Below, piece by piece: positions 31,936-39,449 of a DNA stretch of 64,000 nucleotides; within the stretch, counting starts at the first letter, position 1; each line of letters starts with the position of its first letter. The DNA comes from Nonomuraea soli. GTDB lineage: Bacteria; Actinomycetota; Actinomycetes; Streptosporangiales; Streptosporangiaceae. The stretch lies in NCBI RefSeq assembly GCF_013761175.1, contig NZ_JACDUR010000008.1, forward strand, positions 62,001-126,000. The letters run 5' to 3'. The translations under genes and the position numbers were made by a program. The notes below the pieces were generated by a model, which made no database searches, was not told the DNA's origin, and worked only from the letters and a program-made list of their open reading frames with translations.

Positions 31936-33963
31936 GTGACCATGCTCGACGCTGCCATGCCCGAAATCTCCGAAGACAACACCGTCTCGGAGTTCGAGCT
32001 GCTTGGGCTGCCCAAGCCGCTCGTGACCGGTCTGGCCAGGCAGGGCATCGCAGCTCCCTTCCCGATCCAGAGCGCCACCATCCCCGACGTCCTCGCCGGC
32101 AACGACGTGCTCGGCCGAGGCCAGACCGGCTCCGGCAAGACGCTCGCGTTCGGACTGCCCACGATGGCCCGCATCGCCGGCCGCCGTCCCAACCCCGGCG
32201 CTCCCCGCGCCATGATCCTGGTCCCCACCCGCGAGCTGGCCCTGCAGGTCCACGACGCCCTCGAGCCCCTGGGCCGCGGCCTGGGCCTGCGCATGAAGGT
32301 CGTCGTCGGCGGCATGTCCATGGGCAAGCAGATCGAGGCGCTGCGCCGCGGCGTCGACCTTGTGGTGGCCACTCCCGGCCGCCTGGGCGACCTCATCCGC
32401 CAGGGCGAGTGCTCCCTCGACGAGATCGAGGTGAGCGTCCTCGACGAGGCCGACCACATGTGTGACCTGGGCTTCTTCCCGGTGGTCTCCGAGCTGCTCG
32501 CCCAGACCCCCACCGACGGCCAGCGCCTGCTCTTCTCCGCCACGCTCGACGGCGACGTCGACAAGCTGGTGCAGCGCTTCCTGAAGAACCCGATCACCCA
32601 CTCCGTCGCCCCCGCCACCTCCCCGGTGGACACGATGGAGCACCACCTCATGCAGGTCTCCCGCGACGACAAGTTCGACATCGCCGCCGAGATCGCCAAC
32701 CGCGAGGGCAAGACGATCGTCTTCGTCCGCACCCAGCACGGCGTCGACCGCCTCTGCAAGCAGTTCGCCCGCGTCGGCGTCAAGGCCGGCGGCCTGCACG
32801 GCGGCAAGCGCCAGAACCAGCGCACCCGCATCCTCGCGGAGTTCCGCGAGGGCGCCATCGACGTGCTCGTCTGCACCGACGTCGCCGCCCGCGGCATCCA
32901 CGTCGACAACATCTCGCTGGTGCTGCACCTCGACCCGCCGCAGGACCACAAGAGCTACCTGCACCGCGGTGGCCGTACGGCACGCGCCGGCGAGAAGGGC
33001 ACCGTGGTCACCCTCGTGCTGCCCAACGAGCGCCGCTCCACCGACGCCCTCACCCGCAGGGCCGGCATCAAGCCGTTCAAGCTGAGGGCCGAGATCGGGC
33101 ACCCCCGCGTGGCCGAGGTCACCGGCGCCCGCACCCCGAGCGGCGAGTCCATCCCGGTGTGGGAGCCCGACGTGCGCAAGCCGCTGCGCCCGCGCCGCGA
33201 GGGCTCGTTCGGCGACCGCGGACCGCGCCGCGGCCGTCGCGAGTTCGACGGCGAGCGCCGCCCGCGCCGCCACGAGGGGCAGGGCGAGGAGCGTCGCCCG
33301 CGCCGCTTCGACGGCGAGGACCGTCCGCGCCGCTTCGACAACGACCGTCCGCGTCGTTTCGACGGCGACCGTCCCCGCTCGTTCGACGGCGACCGCCCGC
33401 GTTCGTCCGAGGGCGAGCGCCCGCGTTCGTTCGAGGGTGACCGCCCGCGTCGTTTCGAGGGTGACCGTCCCCGCAACACCGACGGTGACCGTCCCCGCTC
33501 GTTCGAGGGCGACCGCCCGCGCTCGTTCGACAACGACCGTCCGCGCCGTTTCGACAACGACCGCCCCCGCAACACCGACGGTGGCCGCCCGCGTCGCTCC
33601 GACGGCGACCGCCCCCGCTCGTCCGAGGGTGACCGCCCGCGCGGCTTCGAGGGTAACCGCCCGCGTTCGTTCGAGGGTGACCGCCCGCGTCGCTTCGACG
33701 GCGAGCGTCCGCGCACGTTCGGCGAGGACCGCCGCGCCGGGGGTTTCCGCCCCCGCCGCGACGACTTCCGTCCCGGTGGCGACCGCGGCCGTCCGTTCTC
33801 CGCTGAGGGCGGTTCCCGCTCCGGCGGCGGCCACCGCTCGGGCGGCTTCCGCTCCGAGGGCGACCGCGGCCGTCCCTTCTCGGCCGACGGCCGCCGCTTC
33901 GAGCGCCGCGACGGCGACCGCCCGTTCCGCGGCAACGACCGAGGCGACCGCTACGGCCGCTGA
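31936..33963 (+). CDS. DEAD-box RNA helicase with C-terminal RG-rich octapeptide repeats
   Basis: 675 residues from GTG 31936 (GAAAGG nine bases upstream; ATG 31942 possible). Helicase motifs: Q motif FPIQSATIP, I GQTGSGKT, Ia PTRELALQ, Ib TPGRLGDL, II DEADHMCD, III SATLDGD, IV IVFVRT, V TDVAARGIHV, VI HRGGRTARAG. The core ends near residue 390. The tail is basic and acidic by turns: 17 consecutive 8-residue units (DRPRRFDG/DRPRSFEG type), then RGG-like segments. Such tails bind RNA non-specifically; relatives act in ribosome assembly and cold adaptation. Confidence 0.94.
   Translation: MTMLDAAMPEISEDNTVSEFELLGLPKPLVTGLARQGIAAPFPIQSATIPDVLAGNDVLGRGQTGSGKTLAFGLPTMARIAGRRPNPGAPRAMILVPTRELALQVHDALEPLGRGLGLRMKVVVGGMSMGKQIEALRRGVDLVVATPGRLGDLIRQGECSLDEIEVSVLDEADHMCDLGFFPVVSELLAQTPTDGQRLLFSATLDGDVDKLVQRFLKNPITHSVAPATSPVDTMEHHLMQVSRDDKFDIAAEIANREGKTIVFVRTQHGVDRLCKQFARVGVKAGGLHGGKRQNQRTRILAEFREGAIDVLVCTDVAARGIHVDNISLVLHLDPPQDHKSYLHRGGRTARAGEKGTVVTLVLPNERRSTDALTRRAGIKPFKLRAEIGHPRVAEVTGARTPSGESIPVWEPDVRKPLRPRREGSFGDRGPRRGRREFDGERRPRRHEGQGEERRPRRFDGEDRPRRFDNDRPRRFDGDRPRSFDGDRPRSSEGERPRSFEGDRPRRFEGDRPRNTDGDRPRSFEGDRPRSFDNDRPRRFDNDRPRNTDGGRPRRSDGDRPRSSEGDRPRGFEGNRPRSFEGDRPRRFDGERPRTFGEDRRAGGFRPRRDDFRPGGDRGRPFSAEGGSRSGGGHRSGGFRSEGDRGRPFSADGRRFERRDGDRPFRGNDRGDRYGR
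33319..33726 (+). repeat. 17 tandem 24-bp units encoding DRPR-x4 octapeptides
   Basis: In-frame direct repeats within the helicase gene. Units keep Arg-Pro-Arg and an acidic/Gly pair while the middle varies (RF, SF, SS, NT, GF). Unit-level synonymous variation shows the array has been amplified and recombined over time. It is coding, not a CRISPR or origin array. Confidence 0.92.
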
Positions 33964-34054
33964 GCTGCCGACAACGGCATCGGCCACTGCGACCGCGGCG
34001 GCCGATGACCTGCCGACAACGGCAACGGCCGCTGAGCTGCCGACAACGGCATCG
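33961..34054. repeat. Three 22-bp direct repeats after the helicase stop
   Basis: Copies at 33961-33982, 34006-34027 and 34033-34054 share CTGCCGACAACGGCA. Copies one and three are identical over about 30 bases including the end of the helicase frame, so the 3' end of the gene has been partly duplicated. Each unit contains the small hairpin GCCG-acaa-CGGC. Confidence 0.8.
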
Positions 34055-34102
34055 ACCGCCGGGGTCGCGGCAGCCGCTGACGGCTGAACGGCTCGACACG
34101 AC

Positions 34103-34134
34103 AACGGGGCAGGCCCAACCGGGCCTGCCCCGTT
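34103..34134 (+). terminator. Intrinsic terminator after the helicase gene
   Basis: A 14-bp stem with a 4-base loop (core GGGGCAGGCCC-aacc-complement) followed by TTC. The rest of the 33964-34324 interval holds the triple repeat upstream, a possible LacI remnant and the cellulase terminator. Confidence 0.85.
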
Positions 34135-34156
34135 TCGCGTTCCCCGGCGCCTCAGG

Positions 34157-34275
34157 TCACGACAGCCAGGCGCTGGAGGCGCGTTCCCTGACCAGCCGGT
34201 TACCAACGTCGAACTCCCGAGCGGCCGGTGCCCGTGCTCGGCCACCAGCGCGATCTCGGGCTCCAGCCTGGACCC
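34157..34275 (-). pseudogene. Possible LacI-family C-terminal remnant, frameshifted
   Basis: On the minus strand, one frame reads PEIALVAEHGHRP and the next reads REFDVGNRLVRERASSAW followed by a stop. Joined by a +1/-1 shift, this resembles the last ~35 residues of a LacI-type repressor (..FDVGtRLVvReS..). It lies right after the cellulase gene. The match is short, so it is tentative. Confidence 0.3.
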
Positions 34276-34277
34276 CG

Positions 34278-34315
34278 GGTCGGGCCGCTGTCACAGATTG
34301 GACAGCGGCCCGACC
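34278..34315 (-). terminator. Terminator of the GH9 cellulase gene
   Basis: A 15-bp GC-rich stem (GGTCGGGCCGCTGTC with complement) and an 8-base loop, about ten bases past the cellulase stop on the minus strand. No long T-run, as is usual in actinomycetes. Confidence 0.75.
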
Positions 34316-34324
34316 GTCACGAGC

Positions 34325-36832
34325 TCAGGAGCAACGGCCCCCGTTCAGCGTGAACACCTCGGGCGCCGGGTTCGGTCCTTCGGCCTGGGTGCCCAGGAAG
34401 CCGAGCGTCACCGACTGGCCGGGCGCGATGCGGGCGTTCCACGGCAGGCTCTTGGCCGTGACCACGGAGCCCTCCTGCCGCACCGCGGCGTTCCAGGCGC
34501 GCCGCACTTCCTGGCCGCCGAGGAACCACCACTGCAGGGTCCAGCCGTTGATGGCCTTGGACCCGGTGTTCTCGACGGTGACCTGCGCGTTGAAGCCGTC
34601 GGGCCAGCTGCCGTGCACGGTGTAGGAGATCGTGCACGACGAGCTCGGCCGGCGGTCGGCCAGGAACGAGGAGATCCAGGCCAGCGGCGAGTTCCAGTTG
34701 ATCGTCAGCTCGTTGGTCGACCAGGACTCGATGTCGTCGATGTAGCAGAACTGCGGCTTGCAGCCGCGCAGCAGCCGCTGGGCGACCGGGTCCTGGATGG
34801 CGGAGTTGGGCCCGCCGGACAGGGTGCCGCGCGGCGGGTTGGGCAGGGCCGGGTCGAGCTGGCGGGCGTACCAGCGGCTGTGCTGGTTCTTGGAGGAGAC
34901 CTCGCCGTACCCGGTCACGTAGGACTGGTTGAGAGCGTTGCGCCCGAGGATATAGTCCATGCCCTCGCGCACCCCGGCGCGGTACTTCTCCTGGCCGCTG
35001 AGGTCGTGGGCGACCGCCATGACGACCATGTTGTTGAGGACGAGGTTGTTGGAGCCCCAGTCGAAGTCGGGCGGGCCGTACGGCAGGCCGTACGCCTGGC
35101 CGCGCAGGACGGCGAGGTACTTGTCGGCCCCGGCGAGCACGGACTGGCGCACCCTGGCCCGGTCGGGCAGGGCGTTGGGCACGGCGGCGAGCTGGAGCCG
35201 GCCGAGCTGGGCGGTGTTGCCCCAGTCGAAGCCGCGCTCGCGCCAGACGTCGGCGGTGTGGTGCGGCGAGGCCTGGACGGCCTCGCGGTAGGCGCGCTTG
35301 CCGGTGGTGATGAACAGTTCGGCGGCGGCCCAGTAGAACTCGTCGCTGACGTCGGCGTCGGCGTAGCTGCCGCCGCCCACGCCGTCGTCGGGGGAGGCGT
35401 ACACGGCGGGGTTGCGGCGGGCGGCCTGCCAGGCGCGTTCGGCCGCGGCGAGGGCGCGCTTGGCGAAGGCCGCGTCGTAGGGGGCGTAGAGCCGGGCGGC
35501 CTGCGCGGCGGTGGCGGCCAGGTTCAGGGTCGCGGCGGTGGAGACCGGGTGCAGTTCGCGGGGCTGCGGGTCGAGGTGGGGGAGCAGCGGCAGTCCTGTC
35601 CAGGCCGCGTCGTGGATCTTGTGATGGACCATGCCGTCGTCACGCTGCATCTTCAGCAGGAAGTCCATCTCCCATCGGGCCTCGTCGAGGACGTCGGGGA
35701 CGGAGTTGCCGCTCTCGGGGATGGCCAGCTGGCCGTCGGGGAAGGCGGTCTTGTCGCGCTCGTAGGCCGACATCAGCTGGTGCACCGAGATGCCGCCGTT
35801 GACCACGTACTTCCCGTGGTCGCCCGCATCGTACCAGCCGCCGCTGACGTCGAGGCTGTAGTCGCACACGCCTTCCTGGCACGGCACCTGCCTGTCGCCC
35901 TGGTTGGGGGCGACCTGCGTGTGCCCGGCGGGCCTGCCGTACCCGGGCCGCAGGGAGTCGAGGATCTCGATGCCGCTGCGCTGGGTGTAGTAGAACTTCA
36001 GCGCGTCGACGCGCATCTGGTCGTAGAGGTCGGCGGCGATGTCGAAGGGCCGGCTGGTCTGGCCGTCGGCGACGAGCGTGAAGCCCTCGCCGCGCCCGCG
36101 GTAGGTGCCGAAGTCGATGGTGTGGACGTTCTGCCCGGAGCTGGCGTCGATGCCGCGCGGCGTGCTGGAGCCGGTGGCCGCCTCGGCGCCGGCGGAGTCG
36201 AGCAGCCGCCAGCTCACCGCCTCGGTCGCCTCGGTGACCAGGGTGGCGTTCTTGGGGCCTTCCGGCAGGTAGCCGACCATGTTGACGCGCACGCGCGGTC
36301 CGGTGTCGGGCTCGTAGACGTCCGGCGGCGCACCGCCCTTCAGCGAGACGTTGTCCAAGCAGAACCTCCAGGGTTCGGCGCTGCCACCCAGCTGGAAGGC
36401 CACCTGGGCGTTGGGGAGCGAGGTCGGGGCGGTGAAGGTGAAGGAGTAGTCGTTGCCCGAGACGCTGAGCTCGGGCGAGGCCGACAGGTACTGCGTCCAC
36501 GGGTCGACGGGCAGCTGGATCAGCGCGCGGGCGACCTTGGGCGTGCTGGAGGAGGCGAAGAAGCGGTAGGCGTAGCTCTCGCCCTCGACCAGGGCCAGGT
36601 CGTTCTGGCCGATGATGACGTCCCACGGGTTGGCGGTGCCGCCGGGGATGTCGGCGCACAGCCGGCCGTCGACGATCTGGGAGGTGACGTTGCCGGTGTG
36701 CCACCACGGCGGGAGGCCGTCGTCGAAGGAGCCGTTCACGATCTGTTCCGGGGGCTCGTCCGCGGCCGCGGCGGGGGCGGGGACGAGCGTGGCTAACAGC
36801 AGGGCGGCTACCGCGAGCAGGGTACGTGTCAT
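34325..36832 (-). CDS. Secreted GH9 endoglucanase/cellulase with CBM4/9 and CBM2
   Basis: 835 residues. Sec signal peptide TRTLLAVAALLLATLVPAPAAAA (1-25); N-terminal CBM4/9-type module (~28-165: IVNGSFDDGLPPWWHTGN); Ig-like module (~175-260: VRVNMVGYLPEGPKNATLV); GH9 domain (~265-720) with the catalytic Asp motif GGWYDAGDHGKYV near 334 and the acid Glu in WSTNELTINWNSPLAW near 707; C-terminal CBM2 (~730-835: CTISYTVHGSWPDGFNAQV). It degrades cellulose outside the cell. GAGAGG precedes the ATG, and a perfect CebR/CelR palindrome lies 22 bases upstream. Confidence 0.95.
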   Translation of the reverse strand: MTRTLLAVAALLLATLVPAPAAAADEPPEQIVNGSFDDGLPPWWHTGNVTSQIVDGRLCADIPGGTANPWDVIIGQNDLALVEGESYAYRFFASSSTPKVARALIQLPVDPWTQYLSASPELSVSGNDYSFTFTAPTSLPNAQVAFQLGGSAEPWRFCLDNVSLKGGAPPDVYEPDTGPRVRVNMVGYLPEGPKNATLVTEATEAVSWRLLDSAGAEAATGSSTPRGIDASSGQNVHTIDFGTYRGRGEGFTLVADGQTSRPFDIAADLYDQMRVDALKFYYTQRSGIEILDSLRPGYGRPAGHTQVAPNQGDRQVPCQEGVCDYSLDVSGGWYDAGDHGKYVVNGGISVHQLMSAYERDKTAFPDGQLAIPESGNSVPDVLDEARWEMDFLLKMQRDDGMVHHKIHDAAWTGLPLLPHLDPQPRELHPVSTAATLNLAATAAQAARLYAPYDAAFAKRALAAAERAWQAARRNPAVYASPDDGVGGGSYADADVSDEFYWAAAELFITTGKRAYREAVQASPHHTADVWRERGFDWGNTAQLGRLQLAAVPNALPDRARVRQSVLAGADKYLAVLRGQAYGLPYGPPDFDWGSNNLVLNNMVVMAVAHDLSGQEKYRAGVREGMDYILGRNALNQSYVTGYGEVSSKNQHSRWYARQLDPALPNPPRGTLSGGPNSAIQDPVAQRLLRGCKPQFCYIDDIESWSTNELTINWNSPLAWISSFLADRRPSSSCTISYTVHGSWPDGFNAQVTVENTGSKAINGWTLQWWFLGGQEVRRAWNAAVRQEGSVVTAKSLPWNARIAPGQSVTLGFLGTQAEGPNPAPEVFTLNGGRCS

Positions 36833-36853
36833 GGGTGACCTCTCGAGGGTGGT

Positions 36854-36867
36854 TGGGAGCGCTCCCA
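36854..36867. promoter_or_regulatory. CebR/CelR-type operator TGGGAGCGCTCCCA before the cellulase gene
   Basis: Exact 14-bp palindrome identical to the operator known for CebR in Streptomyces and CelR in Thermobifida, which release DNA on binding cellobiose. It lies 22 bases before the cellulase ATG. Confidence 0.9.
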
Positions 36868-36941
36868 TCTTCGGCCCCTCACCAAGGGCCGTCAATGGCG
36901 GTGAAAGGTTCAAGCGCTGAGCGCCGGAACGCGGGCCTCGG

Positions 36942-38243
36942 TCACGAGGCTTTTCCCATCGAGAGCAGCTCCTCCTCGATCCCGGCCAGGAACTCCCTGG
37001 CCTGTGCCGCGTCCAGGTACCGCTCGTCCACGCTCAGCTTGCACACCAGACGGGGTGCGAGCTCGTAGACCGTGAGCGTGAGAGGGGTGTCCTCGGGGCC
37101 GGTGGAGGTCTCCAGGCGGGGGCCGGGGCCGGGGTCCGCTCCGGGGTAGCCGCTGATGTTGTTGACCACCACGTCGCGGTGCCGGACGATGCCCAGCTCC
37201 GCGATCGTGCGTTTGAGCCTCTCGTGGTCGTATCTGCCCCGCCGGTAGGCACGCAGGGCCGAGCCGTGCAGGACCGTGGAGGTCTGGATGAGGCAGGCGC
37301 CCGGCGGGATGGTGTAGCCGACCAGCGTCTCCTGGGAGATCGTCCCGATGTAGTGGGCGGTCTCCGGTTGCTGGCGGTTGGCGCACAACACGTGCAGGAC
37401 ACCCTCCGCGCCGCCGTACCTGCGGTCGATGGCACGCGCGAGCGCGGCGAGCACGACCGACGACGGCGCGCACGGGGCGCGGCGCGTCAGGACGTCGCCC
37501 GCCTCCGGCGAGCGCAGGATCACGTGGTGATGCCTCCGATAGGGGGAGTCGTCGCGCGGCGGCAGGGCCCTGGCCGGGTGGCGGCCGAGCACGGTGACCC
37601 AGTGCTCGATCGCCGCGTCGAGTTGCCGGCGCGCCCGCGGTGACCGCTCGGCGACGGCCAGGTCCGCGGGCTGGATGGCGGGCTGGATGGCGGGCTGAAC
37701 AGCGGGCTGAACAGCGGGCTGAACAGCGGGCTGAACAGCGGGCTGGACAGCCGGCGGTGGCGCCGCGCGCTCACCGGCCAGCGCGCCCGTCAGCTCCCGC
37801 CGCAGCAGCACGGCCGCCGCCCAGTCGGCGGCGATGTGCGACAGGTGCAGGACGAGCAGGTACGGACGGTTGCGCCGGGTCAGGATCGTGACGCGCAGGG
37901 GGTACTCCTCCGCCAGGCCGAACGGCCGGTCCTGCGCCGTGGCCAGGGCGAGCTCCTCCTGCGTCCCGGCCTCGACGAGAGCCGCCCGCAGCTCGCCGCG
38001 GCCGGCGACCCGCTGCGTCCCCTGCTCGGGCAGATGGGTGGAGCGCAGCGATTCGTGCCTGGTCAGCGTGGCCGACAGCGCGTGGCGCAGGGCGGGAAGC
38101 CCGGCCCTGGTCCAGATCCGCAGGGTCAGGACGTCCGCGGCTCCGAGTGAGTCCTTGCCGACCCAGTCCAGCACGTTGCGCTGCCCGAGGGTCTGGGGCC
38201 AGAGCCCCGAGCGGGGGCCGCTGAAGGGGATGGTGAGCGTCAC
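36942..38243 (-). CDS. Stand-alone NRPS-type condensation domain protein
   Basis: 433 residues from GTG 38243 (GAGGA six bases upstream). It starts VTLTIPFSGPRSGLWPQTLGQRNVLDWVG. The core motif reads LHLSHIAADWAAAVLL: the second, catalytic His and the Asp of HHxxxDG are kept, the first His is Ser and the Gly is Trp. Later CANRQQPETAHYIGTISQETLV and VVNNISGYPGADPG fit the second half of C domains. A linker with seven PAVQ/PAIQ repeats sits between the halves (~residues 165-195). It may condense or transfer an acyl/peptidyl group with the NRPS encoded divergently. Confidence 0.78.
   Translation of the reverse strand: MTLTIPFSGPRSGLWPQTLGQRNVLDWVGKDSLGAADVLTLRIWTRAGLPALRHALSATLTRHESLRSTHLPEQGTQRVAGRGELRAALVEAGTQEELALATAQDRPFGLAEEYPLRVTILTRRNRPYLLVLHLSHIAADWAAAVLLRRELTGALAGERAAPPPAVQPAVQPAVQPAVQPAVQPAIQPAIQPADLAVAERSPRARRQLDAAIEHWVTVLGRHPARALPPRDDSPYRRHHHVILRSPEAGDVLTRRAPCAPSSVVLAALARAIDRRYGGAEGVLHVLCANRQQPETAHYIGTISQETLVGYTIPPGACLIQTSTVLHGSALRAYRRGRYDHERLKRTIAELGIVRHRDVVVNNISGYPGADPGPGPRLETSTGPEDTPLTLTVYELAPRLVCKLSVDERYLDAAQAREFLAGIEEELLSMGKAS
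37669..37752 (-). repeat. Seven 12-bp units encoding (PAVQ/PAIQ)7
   Basis: Seven tandem 12-mers of the type GGCTGAACAGCG (four identical, three variants) inside the condensation-domain gene. They encode an interdomain Pro-Ala-Val-Gln linker and look like a recent slippage expansion. Confidence 0.92.
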
Positions 38244-38339
38244 CGCGGATCCTCGGCGATCCCCGCCGGGCGGCGGATGAGGAGGAACGGGGGGTCCGGT
38301 GTGTTCCTGGTCATGGGCACCCTTGGGAGGACGACAGAT

Positions 38340-38353
38340 TGGGAGCGCTCCCA
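38340..38353. promoter_or_regulatory. CebR/CelR-type operator, perfect copy
   Basis: TGGGAGCGCTCCCA, identical to the copy before the cellulase gene, 97 bases upstream of the condensation-domain start. Confidence 0.88.
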
Positions 38354-38534
38354 CACAAGGTAGGAAGCTGTCAACACAAAAGCAACACGTAACAGGACGT
38401 TTGCTGGCGATGTGTTACCGCTGTTGACCTGCGGGTCGTTAATTCCCGACGATTATCCACGTTGAGTAGCGGCCGCAATTCCGTCCGTGAAACACGTCTT
38501 GACGTCTGCCGAAAGCCCTACCTAGCCTGTGCCG

Positions 38535-38548
38535 TGGGAACGCTCCCA
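38535..38548. promoter_or_regulatory. CebR/CelR-type operator, one mismatch
   Basis: TGGGAACGCTCCCA, 13 of 14 bases of the consensus, about 90 bases before the small ORF that opens the NRPS operon. Natural CebR sites tolerate this kind of change. Confidence 0.8.
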
Positions 38549-38637
38549 CCCGATCAAGTGCTTCAGCCGATCCGTCTTCCCGGACGTAGTGCCGACGATC
38601 CACGTCGCCTGCGGAAACGTTCCAGAGGATGTGAGTG

Positions 38638-38835
38638 ATGAGCCCGCCAACCGTCCAGGCCCTGCTGCGATTACGGGTGGACGAGGAACCCGGCAAGGAA
38701 ACGATCACCGCGGACGGACCCGGGCCGCCCACGTCCCCCGCCTGGCGCGACCGCACGTGCGCCCCGGTGTCCCGGCTTGTCAGGCGAGGCATGTGCCCGC
38801 GCGCCGGGACGGCGCTCGGAGGTGCCGCGCGATGA
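38638..38835 (+). CDS. Small protein of unknown function opening the NRPS operon
   Basis: 65 residues, MSPPTVQALLRLRVDEEPGK to the end TALGGAAR, with two Cys, rich in Pro and Arg; AGAGGA about nine bases before the ATG (GTG 38635 also possible). The stop overlaps the next start as ATGA, like all other genes in this operon, and codon use is GC3-rich, so it is probably translated. I recognise no family. It could be a small partner protein, a leader for coupling, or a peptide precursor. Confidence 0.5.
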   Translation: MSPPTVQALLRLRVDEEPGKETITADGPGPPTSPAWRDRTCAPVSRLVRRGMCPRAGTALGGAAR

Positions 38836-39449
38836 TCGTCCATCCCCTGGACCCGGCGCTCAGCCTGCTCGAGGTCTCCGACGTCGACGTGGCGGGCACC
38901 ATCGTCGACTGGGCCAGGCAGTACCTGTGCCGGCCCCACCCCGAACTCGGCCGCAAGGGACCGACCTGCCCGTACACCCAGCCCTCGCTCGACAAGGGCC
39001 GCTTCTACGTATCGATCTTCGCGGGCCCGCCGGCCACGGTCGACGAGATCATCCGCCGCGTCGAGGCCTACCGCGACTGGTTCCTCGAACTCGCCCCCCG
39101 CGAGCGGCATGCCGCCCAGTTCACCACGATCCTCGTCGCCTTCCCCGAGCTCGGCGGGCGCACCGAGCTGATCGACGAGGCGCAGCGGCGGCTCAAGACC
39201 GGATACGTCGAGCTCGGGCTGATGATCGGTGAGTTCCACGACGGCCCGCCGGACAAGGCGGGCCTGTGGAACGCCGACTTCCGCCCCCTCGCCAGCCCGG
39301 TCCCGCTGCTGGCCATCAGGCACATGGTCCCCACCGACCTGCCGTTCCTGCGCGACGATCAGGGCCAGCTCAGCGCCTACCAGCGCTACTTCGGCCACCG
39401 GGTGCCCTCCCACCTGCGGGAGACACCGACGGCGGTGACGTCCGATTGA
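38832..39449 (+). CDS. DUF6875-type protein associated with NRPS clusters
   Basis: 205 residues: WARQYLCRPHPELGRKGPTCPYTQPSL near the start, a central Arg-rich helix region, and a C-terminal PLLAIRHMVPTDLPFLRDDQ...YQRYFGHRVP. Proteins with this pattern recur next to NRPS genes in actinomycetes, but the activity is unknown. Conserved His, Cys and Asp residues would suit a small enzyme. ATGA overlap with the small ORF, TTGA overlap with the NRPS gene. Confidence 0.68.
   Translation: MIVHPLDPALSLLEVSDVDVAGTIVDWARQYLCRPHPELGRKGPTCPYTQPSLDKGRFYVSIFAGPPATVDEIIRRVEAYRDWFLELAPRERHAAQFTTILVAFPELGGRTELIDEAQRRLKTGYVELGLMIGEFHDGPPDKAGLWNADFRPLASPVPLLAIRHMVPTDLPFLRDDQGQLSAYQRYFGHRVPSHLRETPTAVTSD

Larger units (their letters stand above)
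38244..38637. promoter_or_regulatory. Divergent control region of the NRPS locus
   Basis: 394 bp between the condensation gene and the NRPS operon. It contains two CebR/CelR-type palindromes at 38340-38353 and 38535-38548, and an AT-richer block around 38360-38520 that should hold the two promoters. No gene of its own is evident. Confidence 0.7.

Noticed and set aside
33319..33726. CRISPR-like or origin-type repeat array
   Set aside because: Units are contiguous without spacers, exactly 24 bp, and in frame with a helicase tail.
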